From positions 186,001 to 250,000 of the forward strand of contig NZ_UATM01000032.1 of NCBI RefSeq assembly GCF_900454685.1: a DNA stretch of 64,000 bases. The letters run 5' to 3'. This DNA comes from Peptoniphilus harei. Its GTDB lineage: Bacteria > Bacillota > Clostridia > Tissierellales > Peptoniphilaceae. Every line of letters starts with the position of its first letter. The stretch's first letter is position 1. This document shows, in pieces, positions 10,582-19,671 of the stretch. The notes beneath the pieces were generated by a model that searched no databases, was not told where the DNA came from, and saw only the letters and a list, made by a program, of their open reading frames with translations. Made by a program: the position numbers and the translations under genes.

Positions 10582-11097
10582 TTATCGTTGCCAACTTCTC
10601 TTTGTCTTTTTTAATTCCTTTTTGAAAGACTTGAGATTTTCTTTATACTCATAGGCATCGTAAATTTTTATTTTTTTATTATGCTTTTTAGCCACATCAA
10701 AGACTCTGTCTTTGTCCTCATCCTTAAAGAAGAATCTCCTTGTAATATCTCCCTTAGTAAAATAGAGAAGAGTCTTGCCTGGCTCATCAGCTTTTTTCTC
10801 ATAAGTAATTGCATCAATATCTGACCAATCCCAAACTTCATGAATTTTTGAAACTTTAATGTCGTTGTAAATTTCAAGCCCCTTGCTTGTAACTGCAACA
10901 TACTTTTTTGCAAGTAGGGATATAAGTAAAAGGATAGCCAAGATCAAAGTCAGCTTATACTTTGTGAAAATACCTAAAATAATCAAGACAGAAGTGACTA
11001 CGTAGGCATATTTTTCAGAAAATCTTTTTCTAGGATTCACATATACGTATTTGATTGCTTCGCTGTCATTATCCCAAGGTAATTTTATCTCTGACAC
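10582..11097 (-). CDS. Hypothetical membrane protein with PH-like C-terminal region
   Basis: This 171-residue protein has two adjacent hydrophobic segments (about residues 31-63) followed by a soluble half containing WDWSDIDAITYEK. That layout is typical of small bacterial proteins with a YcxB/bPH-like domain, but this assignment is only suggestive. The C-terminus is strongly basic. The only in-frame start near a plausible binding site is GTG at 11097. It lies 145 bases downstream of the NhaC gene with no terminator between, only the 41-bp triple repeat, so it may be transcribed from the antiporter promoter. Function unknown. Confidence 0.7.
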   Translation of the reverse strand: MSEIKLPWDNDSEAIKYVYVNPRKRFSEKYAYVVTSVLIILGIFTKYKLTLILAILLLISLLAKKYVAVTSKGLEIYNDIKVSKIHEVWDWSDIDAITYEKKADEPGKTLLYFTKGDITRRFFFKDEDKDRVFDVAKKHNKKIKIYDAYEYKENLKSFKKELKKTKRSWQR

Positions 11098-11116
11098 ATA
11101 ATCACTTCTTTCTATT

Positions 11117-11239
11117 TAATATTCTAATTAATATTCTAAAATTTAGTTAGGAAATTTTAATATTCTAATTAATATTCTAAAATTTAGTTAGGAAATTTTA
11201 ATATTCTAATTAATATTCTAAAATTTAGTTAGGAAATTT
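11117..11239. repeat. Perfect tandem repeat, 3 x 41 bp
   Basis: Three identical 41-bp copies (11117-11157, 11158-11198, 11199-11239) start three bases past the NhaC stop codon. Each copy contains two TAATATTCTAA-like blocks and the segment TTTAGTTAGGAAATTT. Perfect identity of the copies suggests recent expansion. Confidence 0.95.
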
Positions 11240-11242
11240 GAA

Positions 11243-12778
11243 TTAAGCGCTAAGTTTTGGAGCTCTTCCTTCTGCTCTTCTTCTTTCAAGAGCTGCCATA
11301 GCTACTTCTTTAGCTTTTTCTGGAGACTTAGCTTGTTTCTTCATTGTAGTCTTACCAAATAGATTTGTATAAGATCCGTCAGCCCAGAATATGTTTCTTC
11401 CAGCAAATGCTGTTACACATGCATAGATTGGGTTTAGTAAGTTAACAAATGCAAATGGGAAGAATGCAAGTGGGTTAACACCAAGTGTTCTAAATTGGTA
11501 AGCACCACAAGCTGTCCATGGGAACATACATGCCCAAAGTGTACCAGCATCTTCAAGTGTTCTTGATAACATATTTCTTGCAAGTCCAAGTTCATCATAT
11601 TTTGTATCATATAGAGGAGCAGGAACACCGATTCCTAAGAATTGGTCACACATTGCTGCGTCACAGAAGATTGATGTAAGCATTGTAGCAAAAACTATTC
11701 CACCAACAGAGTTGATTTTATTTTTAATTCCACCAAATAATTTTTCAACGATACCACATTTTTCAAGAGCACCACCAAAGGATACTGCAAGAATAATAAG
11801 GTTGATTGTCCACATTTGGTTATCCATACCACCTTTTGCAAGAGCACCATCAAGGAATTCATTTCCTGTTTCAATTGATGGACCATAGTGAAGGATTGAG
11901 AATAAGTCTGCTACTGAATATCTTTCTTGGAAGATAAGTGCAAAGATGACACCAACTGCAACTGAACCAAGTACGCCTGGAAGACCAGGGATTCTTAATA
12001 CCATTATAATTACAATTACTACAATTGGAAGTAGTACTAATGGATTAACATTAAAGTTACTAGATATTGCTTCTCTAATTCCATCAGCAATTGTTGGATC
12101 ATATCCAGCTCCTGCAATATTCATACCTAAGATTGTATAAATAATAAGAGATATTAAGAAAACAGGACCTGTTGTAGATACCATGGCTGCAACGTGATCA
12201 AATAGACCAGTTCCAGCAACACCTGCTGCAAGGTTAGTAGTATCAGATAGTGGAGAGAATTTATCTCCAACATATGCTCCAGATATTACCATACCTGCTG
12301 TAAGTGCAGGATTAATTCCAAGTCCAGCACCAATTGTCATGAAAGCAATACCAACTGTAGCTGTTGCTGTCCAAGAAGATCCACAAGCTAAACCAACTAT
12401 AGCACAAAGCAAACAACCAACTGGTAGGAATGTTTGTGGTGATAAGAAATCTAGTCCGTAATAGATAAGAGCAGGAATTGTACCTGAAATCATAAAGGAT
12501 GATACCAATAGACCTACAGTAAGTAAAATTAAAATTGCGTCCAATGTTGCTGTTATCCTGTCTATAATACCAGACAACATTTCATCAAAACTATGTCCGC
12601 AAATTACACCAATAGTAACAGTAACTATAAGTGCTATGATTAGTGGCATGTGAGCAGCGTCATACGCCTCATCACTAAATTTGAAAACATATACCATTAG
12701 CGCTACCATTGTTAAAATAGGTAGAATTGCTTCAAAAAAACTTGGTAGTCTAACAGCTTTTTGACCATCGTTCTTCAT
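11243..12778 (-). CDS. NhaC-family Na+/H+ antiporter
   Basis: This 511-residue membrane protein of the NhaC family (Na_H_antiporter fold) exchanges sodium, or in some members amino-acid or carboxylate substrates, against protons or co-ions. About 11-12 hydrophobic spans are visible. The family signature appears twice: GAYVGDKFSPLSDTTNLAA and the mirrored CGAYQFRTLGV region. The ATG at 12778 is preceded by AAGGAGG. A TTGACT-17-TAAGAT promoter (12881-12909) lies about 100 bases upstream, with a palindromic operator-like motif at the presumed start of transcription (12861-12874). Codon use looks like that of a highly expressed gene. Its closeness to hutI and hutU suggests a link to histidine metabolism, but this is inference. 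Confidence 0.87.
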   Translation of the reverse strand: MKNDGQKAVRLPSFFEAILPILTMVALMVYVFKFSDEAYDAAHMPLIIALIVTVTIGVICGHSFDEMLSGIIDRITATLDAILILLTVGLLVSSFMISGTIPALIYYGLDFLSPQTFLPVGCLLCAIVGLACGSSWTATATVGIAFMTIGAGLGINPALTAGMVISGAYVGDKFSPLSDTTNLAAGVAGTGLFDHVAAMVSTTGPVFLISLIIYTILGMNIAGAGYDPTIADGIREAISSNFNVNPLVLLPIVVIVIIMVLRIPGLPGVLGSVAVGVIFALIFQERYSVADLFSILHYGPSIETGNEFLDGALAKGGMDNQMWTINLIILAVSFGGALEKCGIVEKLFGGIKNKINSVGGIVFATMLTSIFCDAAMCDQFLGIGVPAPLYDTKYDELGLARNMLSRTLEDAGTLWACMFPWTACGAYQFRTLGVNPLAFFPFAFVNLLNPIYACVTAFAGRNIFWADGSYTNLFGKTTMKKQAKSPEKAKEVAMAALERRRAEGRAPKLSA

Positions 12779-12830
12779 AAATAAAACCTCCTTAAAACAT
12801 TAAGGCACGTCATAAAATATTTGGCATGTC

Positions 12831-12860
12831 TGTAATACATCTGCTAAAATTTTGTATTAC
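12831..12860 (-). promoter_or_regulatory. Inverted repeat in the NhaC leader
   Basis: Arms TGTAATACA and TGTATTAC (8 of 9 positions matching) are separated by about 13 bases inside the expected 5' untranslated region. This could be an operator or a leader hairpin. Confidence 0.4.
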
Positions 12861-12874
12861 TGAAAATGTTTTCT
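12861..12874. promoter_or_regulatory. LacI/CcpA-like operator candidate, copy 1
   Basis: The palindrome TGAAAATGTTTTCT (reverse AGAAAACATTTTCA) lies about seven bases past the -10 box of the NhaC promoter, so it spans the presumed start of transcription. The same 14 bases occur at 14702-14715. The form resembles catabolite-responsive elements except for the central CG. Confidence 0.5.
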
Positions 12875-12880
12875 AGCTTC

Positions 12881-12909
12881 ATCTTACTCCTGTAGTAATT
12901 ATAAGTCAA
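12881..12909 (-). promoter_or_regulatory. Promoter of the NhaC antiporter gene
   Basis: TTGACT (12904-12909) and TAAGAT (12881-12886) are separated by 17 bases. The rest of the 12779-13253 gap is AT-rich, without a gene. Confidence 0.7.
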
Positions 12910-13253
12910 CTATAATTTATAAAGATTTTTATATTACATTTAATTTTGTACAATGTCTTAGCTAGATTTTATGATAATTAGATAAATTCATTTTGGTATT
13001 CATCTATATAATAAGGTATTTTCAATAAACTATAGGTTTCCGATTAAAAGCATTAAATCATTGTTTTTATTAATTTTTAGTATTTTATTTTTAAATATAT
13101 ACACTTTTAATATTGATATCTTTTATTTATAGATTAAGTTTTCCCATATGATGTTAATTAGGATTATTTAGGATAAAGTTTTCATGACATGTTTTTATTT
13201 GACTTAGGAATTAATTAAAAGTTATATATTTTATTAAAATTCTGAAAATAAAA

Positions 13254-13277
13254 AGCAGGTACCTTTAAGTACCTGCT
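13254..13277 (-). terminator. Terminator of the YuiF-like transporter gene
   Basis: A 9-bp stem AGCAGGTAC/GTACCTGCT is followed by TTTTATTTT on the minus strand. Confidence 0.88.
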
Positions 13278-13306
13278 AATGACCTAAGTCAATTTCTTAA
13301 ATTTTA

Positions 13307-14686
13307 TTAAGATAGTAATACTGATCCGATAACTCCACCGATTACTAGGAACACGTCAAATGCGATAAATGTCGGTACACAAGTGTCCATGATGTGGTCG
13401 TGTTGTCCGTCAGCGTTAAGACCAGATGTAGGTCCCATTGTTGAGTCAGATGCTGGTGATCCTGCATCTCCAAGAGCAGCTGCTATACCAATTAATAGGA
13501 TAATAGCTGATTTTGAGAAACCTAATTGTTGAGCTAGCGGAACATAAATTGCTGCAACTACTGGGATTGTACCAAAAGATGTACCGATACCCATTGTAAT
13601 AACAAGACCAATTGCTAGTAGAACAATAGCCGATACTACAAGTGAAGCACCTTCCATCATAGCTGCTGTATCGTTAACTAGGTGAACTACTGCACCTGAT
13701 GTGTTAAGAACGTTAGCAAATCCACCTGCTATTAACATTACAAATGCGATGAATCCCATTAGGTCAAGTCCACCAGTAACCATATCGTCAATTTCATCCC
13801 ATTTAATTGAACGAGTAATTAATAGGAAGATAATACCAATTAATGCTGAGAACGGAAGGTTAGTTGTAATAATTTGAACTATAAGCATTGCTATAGCTGC
13901 AACTAGAGCTCCCCAAGCTTGTGAAGTCATGTGAACTTCTTCGTCTAGAGAAATAACTCCAGGGATTTCACGATCTTCATATTCTCTGTCTTTTCCATAA
14001 AGAACAAATACTACAAAGATTAAACCAATTAACATTGATAAACCTGCAATCCACATTACCTTTCCTGTGTCATTAACAGTTGTTGGCATGCCAGCATCTG
14101 TCATGTTTGTTGCAATAATTTTGTGGAATATAAGTCCAAAACCTACTGGTATTGAAACATATGGTGCCTTTAATCCAAAGCAAAGAGCTGATGCTACTGC
14201 ACGTCTGTCAATCTTTAACTTATTCATAAGTCCTAGTAGAGGCGGAATTAGAATAGGTATAAAGGAAATGTGAACTGGTAAAAGGTTTTGTGAAAAGATT
14301 GATATAAATGCTATTAGGAAAATTAAGAAGAATTTATTATTTCCTACTAATTTAGAAATCTTTTGAGCAAGAATAGTTATAAGTCCTGATTTACCAATTG
14401 CATAAGCAAACATACCTATTAGGATATAAGCAAGAGCTGTCTCTGCCATAGATCCCATACCACCAATAATTGTACCTATAATTGAATCGCCTTCGATTGC
14501 AAATCCTGGAAGCTTTCCAACTGTATTTGCTTGCCAAGTATCTGGTTCAAATACATATAATGGCATGCCTGCAGTTATACCTGCCACAATACCTGCCACT
14601 AATAGTGAAAGTAGTACGTTAAGTTTTAACATACATAAAATTACGAGTAATAGTACCGACACTACTACGGGGTTAAATAACAACAT
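13307..14686 (-). CDS. YuiF-like Na+/H+ antiporter-family transporter
   Basis: This 459-residue polytopic membrane protein has the N-terminal block (LLFNPVVVSVLLL...) and conserved core (SPASDSTMGPTSGLNADGQH) of the YuiF branch of the Na+/H+ antiporter superfamily. Members of this branch are often annotated as putative amino-acid transporters. It lies between hutI and the NhaC gene. A clean AGGAGG lies seven bases before the ATG. A TTGACA box (14741-14746), weak -10 and the operator-like palindrome 14702-14715 precede it, and a strong terminator follows. The setting makes histidine, urocanate or glutamate transport plausible, but no residue in the sequence proves the substrate. Confidence 0.85.
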   Translation of the reverse strand: MLLFNPVVVSVLLLVILCMLKLNVLLSLLVAGIVAGITAGMPLYVFEPDTWQANTVGKLPGFAIEGDSIIGTIIGGMGSMAETALAYILIGMFAYAIGKSGLITILAQKISKLVGNNKFFLIFLIAFISIFSQNLLPVHISFIPILIPPLLGLMNKLKIDRRAVASALCFGLKAPYVSIPVGFGLIFHKIIATNMTDAGMPTTVNDTGKVMWIAGLSMLIGLIFVVFVLYGKDREYEDREIPGVISLDEEVHMTSQAWGALVAAIAMLIVQIITTNLPFSALIGIIFLLITRSIKWDEIDDMVTGGLDLMGFIAFVMLIAGGFANVLNTSGAVVHLVNDTAAMMEGASLVVSAIVLLAIGLVITMGIGTSFGTIPVVAAIYVPLAQQLGFSKSAIILLIGIAAALGDAGSPASDSTMGPTSGLNADGQHDHIMDTCVPTFIAFDVFLVIGGVIGSVLLS

Positions 14687-14701
14687 ATTTATTTCCTCCT
14701 T

Positions 14702-14715
14702 TGAAAATGTTTTCT
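14702..14715. promoter_or_regulatory. LacI/CcpA-like operator candidate, copy 2
   Basis: This is identical over 14 bases (TGAAAATGTTTTCT) to the site at 12861-12874. It lies at the expected transcription start of the YuiF-like gene, 16 bases before the ATG. Confidence 0.5.
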
Positions 14716-14717
14716 TT

Positions 14718-14746
14718 ATTTTCTCATATTATTGTACTTTTGTCAA
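14718..14746 (-). promoter_or_regulatory. Probable promoter of the YuiF-like gene
   Basis: A perfect TTGACA (14741-14746) is followed after 17 bases by the poor -10 GAAAAT (14718-14723). The -10 choice is uncertain. Apart from this promoter and the hutI terminator, the gap 14687-15007 holds only AT-rich DNA. Confidence 0.45.
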
Positions 14747-14953
14747 CAATCTAATTCTCTATTACGATAAAATATACAATACTTTAGTCAGTTTTCTCTA
14801 TTATTTGTTAAAGTATTATTTTAATTGATTGTGTACTTTCAAGGCTTTTGTGAGCTTTTAATTTATCTATTTCAATAAATTCTTATATTATTTTAAATAA
14901 TGTTTTATAATCTAAACTATTGTATTTTTTTAAATAAACATTTTTAAACATAA

Positions 14954-14984
14954 AAAATAAAGGAGCCTAAGCCCCTTTATTTTA
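14954..14984 (-). terminator. Terminator of hutI
   Basis: The stem AAATAAAGGGGC/GCTCCTTTATTT has a four-base loop and is followed by T residues on the minus strand. Confidence 0.88.
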
Positions 14985-15007
14985 ATTCCTATATTGTTTT
15001 CCTAGAA

Positions 15008-16273
15008 TTATTTTACTAACTTTCTATCTTCTACAACTAATTCACCATCTACATAAACTTGTTTACATAGGTTTGTTGCGAAGAAGTAAAGTGTGTAGTC
15101 AATGTTATGAGCATCGAATATTGCAATGTTTGCCCTCTTGCCCTTGTCAAAGGATCCAATAGTGTCTGCCCTGTCAACTGAGTAAGCAGCGTTAATAGTT
15201 ACTGCATTGTAAACTTCAATTGGTGTAAGCTTCATTTCTAAGCAACCAAGTTGCATAATAAATTGAAGGTTTGCTGTTGGACATGATCCTGGGTTAGAGT
15301 CTGTACAAAGTGTAATAGCCATTCCCTTGTCAAGCATTCTTCTTGCTGGAGCATAAGTGTCTAGCATTAGAGAGAAAGTTGTTCCAGGAAGTAGGTTTCC
15401 AATTACATTTGCCTTAGCAAGAGTTTCAATTTCCTCATCATCTACTACCATTAAGTGTTCTGCAGAAACTGCTCCAACTTTGGCAGCAACATCTACACCA
15501 CCAATGTTTTCTATTTCATCAGAGTGGATTCTTAATTTAAAGCCATGTTCCTTTGCAGCTTCAAGAATTCTTTCAGATTGTTCTGCAGTGAATACTCCCT
15601 TTTCACAGAATACGTCACAGAATTCTGCAAGATTTCTCTTTGCAACTTCTGGCATCATGTCGATAACAATGTCAACATATTCATCTGGATTATCCTTATA
15701 TTTTTCGTGGATAACGTGGGCTGCCATAAATGTTGTAATTAATTCTGTTGGGAAGTCCTTATTTAATTTTTCAAGAACTTCAAGTTCCTTTAATTCTGTT
15801 TCAAGAGTAATTCCGTAACCACTTTTTGCTTCTACAGAAGTTACACCGTGAACTAGCATGTGTTCAAGAAGATCTCTTGTCTTATCATAAAGTTCATCAA
15901 AGCTTGCTGAATCAGTTGCCTTTAGTGTAGAAAGAATTCCTCCACCTGCTTCTAGAATTTCAAGGTATTCCATTCCATTAAGCTTCATAGCAAATTCATT
16001 TTCACGGCTTCCACCATATACAAGGTGAGTGTGAGCATCAATTAGACCTGGAGTTGCAGTTTTGCCAGTAAGGTCAACTATTTCTGTATTTTCGTCTTTT
16101 AAGTTTTCATATCCATTACCTTCGCCAACTTCTAATATTTTACCATCCTTAATTGCAATGTAAGCATTTTCTAGAATGTCAGCTTGGTTCATTTCTTCCC
16201 CTCTTAGTGGTCTACCAATATCCTTTGGTGAAAAGACTTGTTCAAGATTAACTAATATTTTATCCGCTTTCAT
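15008..16273 (-). CDS. hutI: Imidazolonepropionase
   Basis: HutI hydrolyses 4-imidazolone-5-propanoate to N-formimino-L-glutamate, the third step of histidine degradation. This 421-residue amidohydrolase has the normal family length. The metal site begins [16 protein letters not shown] (His81, His83), with further ligands in [20 protein letters not shown] and [15 protein letters not shown] precedes the ATG at 16273. It is transcribed away from hutU, with a 695-base AT-rich gap between them, and ends in its own terminator. Histidine ammonia-lyase and the formiminoglutamate-processing genes are not in the window. Confidence 0.97.
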   Translation of the reverse strand: MKADKILVNLEQVFSPKDIGRPLRGEEMNQADILENAYIAIKDGKILEVGEGNGYENLKDENTEIVDLTGKTATPGLIDAHTHLVYGGSRENEFAMKLNGMEYLEILEAGGGILSTLKATDSASFDELYDKTRDLLEHMLVHGVTSVEAKSGYGITLETELKELEVLEKLNKDFPTELITTFMAAHVIHEKYKDNPDEYVDIVIDMMPEVAKRNLAEFCDVFCEKGVFTAEQSERILEAAKEHGFKLRIHSDEIENIGGVDVAAKVGAVSAEHLMVVDDEEIETLAKANVIGNLLPGTTFSLMLDTYAPARRMLDKGMAITLCTDSNPGSCPTANLQFIMQLGCLEMKLTPIEVYNAVTINAAYSVDRADTIGSFDKGKRANIAIFDAHNIDYTLYFFATNLCKQVYVDGELVVEDRKLVK

Positions 16274-16386
16274 AAATTCCTCCTTTTTCTGTCAATATCT
16301 TAACACATATTATATACCCAATAAATATGAAAATATTTTTATTAAGTTTTTTAATTAAATTTTAATAATTTAATTTTATTTCTACT

Positions 16387-16450
16387 ATTAAGTTCACTAT
16401 TCAATTTGTTATTCCAATTAAGTTCACTATTCAATTTGTTATTCCAATTT
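16387..16450. repeat. Two tandem 30-bp repeats
   Basis: ATTAAGTTCACTATTCAATT and the ten bases after it recur with a 30-bp period (16387-16416, 16417-16446). They lie in the hutI-hutU gap. Confidence 0.85.
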
Positions 16451-16454
16451 TTTA

Positions 16455-16625
16455 TCAATTTATAATTTTTTTACAAGTTTATAAATTTTTTCGACTCAAT
16501 GAATTTTTATAAGTTTATAATTTTTTACAAGTTTATAATTATTTATTACTTCAGAAATTTTTATAAGCTATCAATAAATTGTGACTTAAGTTTTTTTACC
16601 AGTCTATAAATTCTTATGACTTAAT
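16455..16625. repeat. Degenerate AT-rich repeat, AAGTTTATAAATTTTTAT family
   Basis: Several imperfect copies of AAGTTTATAA followed by TTTTTTA occur here. Related arrays lie at 19672-19850 and 45048-45087. The remaining 16626-16968 leader of hutU holds a TTGACA at 16644-16652 without a good -10, and a small hairpin, CCTTGA/TCAAGG, at 16824-16846. Confidence 0.55.
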
Positions 16626-16968
16626 AATTATTTTTCACATAATATTTATTTTTGACAAAGAGATTATTTGTAAACTCATATTTTTATAATCTAAAACTTT
16701 ATATTATTTTTATAGAAGAAACTTTTAAGCAAGTCACTTTCTATGGTTTTACATAAATTTTGCAAACGATTCATTTCTTCGGTTTATCACGATAAATTAA
16801 TCATCTTTTTAAAGGAAAGGTGTCCTTGATACGTGTGTTTTCAAGGCAACTTAGGAAAACTCATTACTTTTTTAGGATATTTTTAAAATTTTAGGAAATT
16901 AATTTCCCTATGTATTTACTTTTTAAAATTTTTAATTTATAATGACTATTAAATGGAGGTTGATAAAA

Positions 16969-18996
16969 GTGATAAATAATCATAACGCAGAAGTTCAAAA
17001 GATTATGAAGGTAGAAATTAAGAACCTTCCAGAAAAAAAATCTTTTGAACAAGGAATTAGAAGAGCTCCTGATAGAGGATTTAGACTTTCAAAAGATCAA
17101 ACTAAAATTGCTCTTAGAAATGCTCTAAGATATATCCCAGAAGAATATCATGAAGAATTAATTCCTGAATTTTTAGAAGAACTTACTACTAGAGGAAGAA
17201 TCTACGGATACAGATTCAGACCAGAAGGAAGAATTTACGGTAAACCAATTGACGAATACAAGGGAAATTGTTTAGCTGGTAAAGCTTTCCAAGTAATGAT
17301 TGACAACAACTTAGACTTTGATGTTGCTTTATATCCATATGAACTTGTAACTTATGGAGAAACTGGTTCAGTTTGTCACGATTGGATGCAATACAACCTA
17401 ATTAAACAATATCTTGAAATCATGCACGATGACGAAACTCTTGTAATGGAATCTGGTCACCCACTTGGACTATTTAAATCAAGAAAAAATTCTCCAAGAG
17501 TTATTATCACTAACGGTCTAATGGTTGGTCTTTATGACAATCTTGACGATTGGGAAATTGCTGAAGAAATGGGAGTTGCTAACTACGGACAAATGACTGC
17601 TGGTGGTTGGATGTACATTGGACCACAAGGTATCGTTCACGGAACTTACAACACTATTCTTAACGCTGGTAGATTAAAATTAGGTCTAAGCGAAAAAGAT
17701 AACTTAGCTGGAAAATTATTCGTTTCATCTGGACTTGGCGGAATGTCTGGTGCTCAAGGTAAGGCTGGAGATATCGCAGGTGCTGTTTCTATTATTGCTG
17801 AAGTTGATATTTCAAGAATTGAAACTAGACTTGAACAAGGATGGATTAAGAAACTTGCTGAAACTCCTGAAGAAGCTGTAAAACTTGCTCAAGACGCTCT
17901 TGAAAAGAAAGAAGCTCTTTCTATTGCCTTCCATGGTAATATCGTTGATCTTCTTCACTATATGGACGAAAACAATGTTCATATTGACCTACTTTCTGAC
18001 CAAACATCTTGCCACAACGTTTACGATGGTGGATACTGTCCAGTAGGAATTACTTTCGAAGAAAGAACTGAATTATTAAGAACTGATAAAAAGAAATTCC
18101 ACGAACTTGCTGACAAGACTCTTAGACAACACTTTGACGTTATTAAGAACCTTACTTCTAAGGGAACTTACTTCTTCGACTATGGTAACTCTTTCTTAAA
18201 AGCTATCTACGATGCTGGAGTTAAAGAAGTTTCTAAGAACGGTAAAGACGACAAAGACGGATTCATTTGGCCTTCTTATGTAGAAGACATCATGGGACCA
18301 CTTCTATTTGACTATGGATATGGACCATTTAGATGGGTTTGCCTAAGTGGTAAACACGAAGACTTAATTGCAACTGACCACGCTGCAATGGAATGTATTG
18401 ATAAAGACAGAAGATACCAAGATATGGATAACTATATCTGGATTAGAGATGCTGATAAGAACCAATTAGTTGTTGGTACTCAAGCTAGAATCCTTTACCA
18501 AGACGCTAAGGGTAGAGTTGCAATAGCTCATAAATTTAACGAACTTGTTAGAGAAGGAAAAATCGGTCCTGTTATGATGGGACGTGACCACCACGACGTA
18601 TCTGGTACAGACTCACCATTTAGAGAAACATCTAACATTAAAGATGGTTCTAATGTAATGGCTGACATGGCTACACAATGTTTCGCAGGAAACTGTGCTA
18701 GAGGTATGTCACTAGTTGCTCTTCACAATGGTGGTGGAGTTGGTATTGGTAAATCAATTAACGGTGGATTTGGTCTAGTTCTTGACGGATCTGAAATGGT
18801 TGACGAAATTATCGATCTTTCACTTACTTGGGACGTTATGAGTGGTGTTGCTAGACGTAACTGGGCTAGAAACGAACACGCTATTGAAGTTTCAAAAGAA
18901 TTTAACGAAGATAATGAATTCGGACACATTACTCTTCCTTACTTTGTTAAGGATGAATTAATTGATAATGCTGTTGATTCACTTAATATCGACTAA
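16969..18996 (+). CDS. hutU: Urocanate hydratase
   Basis: HutU converts urocanate to 4-imidazolone-5-propanoate using tightly bound NAD+ as an electrophile, the step before HutI. The protein (675 residues from the chosen start) belongs to the long form of the family. Conserved parts include YGQMTAGGWMYIGPQGIVHG, SGLGGMSGAQGKA, DQTSCHN.YDGGYCPVG, MMGRDHHDVSGTDSPFRET and HNGGGVGIGKSINGGFG. A longer frame opens at ATG 16942, but the only Shine-Dalgarno (TGGAGG, 16954-16959) lies inside that extension and points to GTG 16969. Codon use is strongly biased, as in a major catabolic enzyme. A strong terminator follows. Confidence 0.96.
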   Translation: MINNHNAEVQKIMKVEIKNLPEKKSFEQGIRRAPDRGFRLSKDQTKIALRNALRYIPEEYHEELIPEFLEELTTRGRIYGYRFRPEGRIYGKPIDEYKGNCLAGKAFQVMIDNNLDFDVALYPYELVTYGETGSVCHDWMQYNLIKQYLEIMHDDETLVMESGHPLGLFKSRKNSPRVIITNGLMVGLYDNLDDWEIAEEMGVANYGQMTAGGWMYIGPQGIVHGTYNTILNAGRLKLGLSEKDNLAGKLFVSSGLGGMSGAQGKAGDIAGAVSIIAEVDISRIETRLEQGWIKKLAETPEEAVKLAQDALEKKEALSIAFHGNIVDLLHYMDENNVHIDLLSDQTSCHNVYDGGYCPVGITFEERTELLRTDKKKFHELADKTLRQHFDVIKNLTSKGTYFFDYGNSFLKAIYDAGVKEVSKNGKDDKDGFIWPSYVEDIMGPLLFDYGYGPFRWVCLSGKHEDLIATDHAAMECIDKDRRYQDMDNYIWIRDADKNQLVVGTQARILYQDAKGRVAIAHKFNELVREGKIGPVMMGRDHHDVSGTDSPFRETSNIKDGSNVMADMATQCFAGNCARGMSLVALHNGGGVGIGKSINGGFGLVLDGSEMVDEIIDLSLTWDVMSGVARRNWARNEHAIEVSKEFNEDNEFGHITLPYFVKDELIDNAVDSLNID

Positions 18997-19011
18997 TATC
19001 TAAATATTTCT

Positions 19012-19046
19012 AAACCCCGCAGGTTTCTGTGGGGTTTTATTTTTTG
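19012..19046 (+). terminator. Terminator of hutU
   Basis: An 11-bp stem AAACCCCGCAG/CTGTGGGGTTT with a GTTT loop is followed by TTATTTTTT. Confidence 0.92.
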
Positions 19047-19109
19047 TTGTAATTAACTTCATAAACTTATAAAATCAAATTAAGATATATCTTTAGTCAA
19101 GGAGGAGTC

Positions 19110-19604
19110 ATGAAAAATTATTATTTTAAAGAAAATCTTTTTAAGATTACAGACCACTACCCCATCTTAGATGATGATGGAAGAGAAGTTTATTATGTAG
19201 ACCAAGATTTTACACTCATTGGCTATGATGTGAAAATTTCTGATATAGATGGAAATGAGATTTTAAAAATTGAAAAGGAAGTCTTCTCCCTCCTCCAAAA
19301 GTTTAATGTTAATTTTTCTGACGGTAAGTTCATGAGGGTAGAATCAAAAATCAGCTTTTTAGTTAGAAGGATTGGGATTGACTATAATGGAGAGTCCCTG
19401 AGTTTGGAAGGACAGTTCCCAGATTTAAATTTTGAAATTTATAGGGGCAAGGACTTAATTGGTGAAATCCAAAAGACCTTCTTTGCCTTGACTGATACCT
19501 ATAGGCTCACAGTCTATGATGAGAAATACACTGAAGCCCTTCTTGCCCTCACCCTTTGCGTAAATAATATTAAAGACACAGCTGCAAAAAGAAATTCAAA
19601 TTAA
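19110..19604 (+). CDS. LURP-one-related (LOR/YxjI) family protein
   Basis: This 164-residue soluble protein is predicted to form the beta-barrel LOR fold related to phospholipid scramblases and YxjI. Recognisable features are the N-terminal YYFKENLFKITDHYPI, the repeated beta-strand pattern (YYVDQDFTLIGYDVKISD, FLVRRIGIDYNG), and the late FFALTDTYRLTVYDE segment. It has no membrane segment. AAGGAGGAGTC precedes the ATG. It is a single-gene unit with its own terminator, between hutU and apt. The biochemical role of bacterial LOR proteins is not established, so no function is assigned. Confidence 0.75.
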   Translation: MKNYYFKENLFKITDHYPILDDDGREVYYVDQDFTLIGYDVKISDIDGNEILKIEKEVFSLLQKFNVNFSDGKFMRVESKISFLVRRIGIDYNGESLSLEGQFPDLNFEIYRGKDLIGEIQKTFFALTDTYRLTVYDEKYTEALLALTLCVNNIKDTAAKRNSN

Positions 19605-19620
19605 ATATTTTTCAAAGAAA

Positions 19621-19657
19621 AAACATCTGTAAGAATTTATCTCCCAGATGTTTTTTT
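19621..19657 (+). terminator. Terminator of the LOR-family gene
   Basis: The stem AAACATCTG/CAGATGTTT is followed by TTTT. Confidence 0.82.
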
Positions 19658-19671
19658 AACGCCTTATATTA

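Noticed and set aside
10273..16625. Repeat arrays as a possible CRISPR locus
   Set aside because: The copies are directly adjacent or degenerate, with no unique spacers of constant length and no cas genes.
16647..16700. TTGACA at about 16650 with TATAAT further on as the hutU promoter
   Set aside because: The distance is about 27 bases, too long for one promoter, and no good -10 lies at 16-18 bases.
16758..16772. A catabolite-responsive element before hutU (TTGCAAACGATTCAT)
   Set aside because: The right half-site is one base out of register compared with the consensus.
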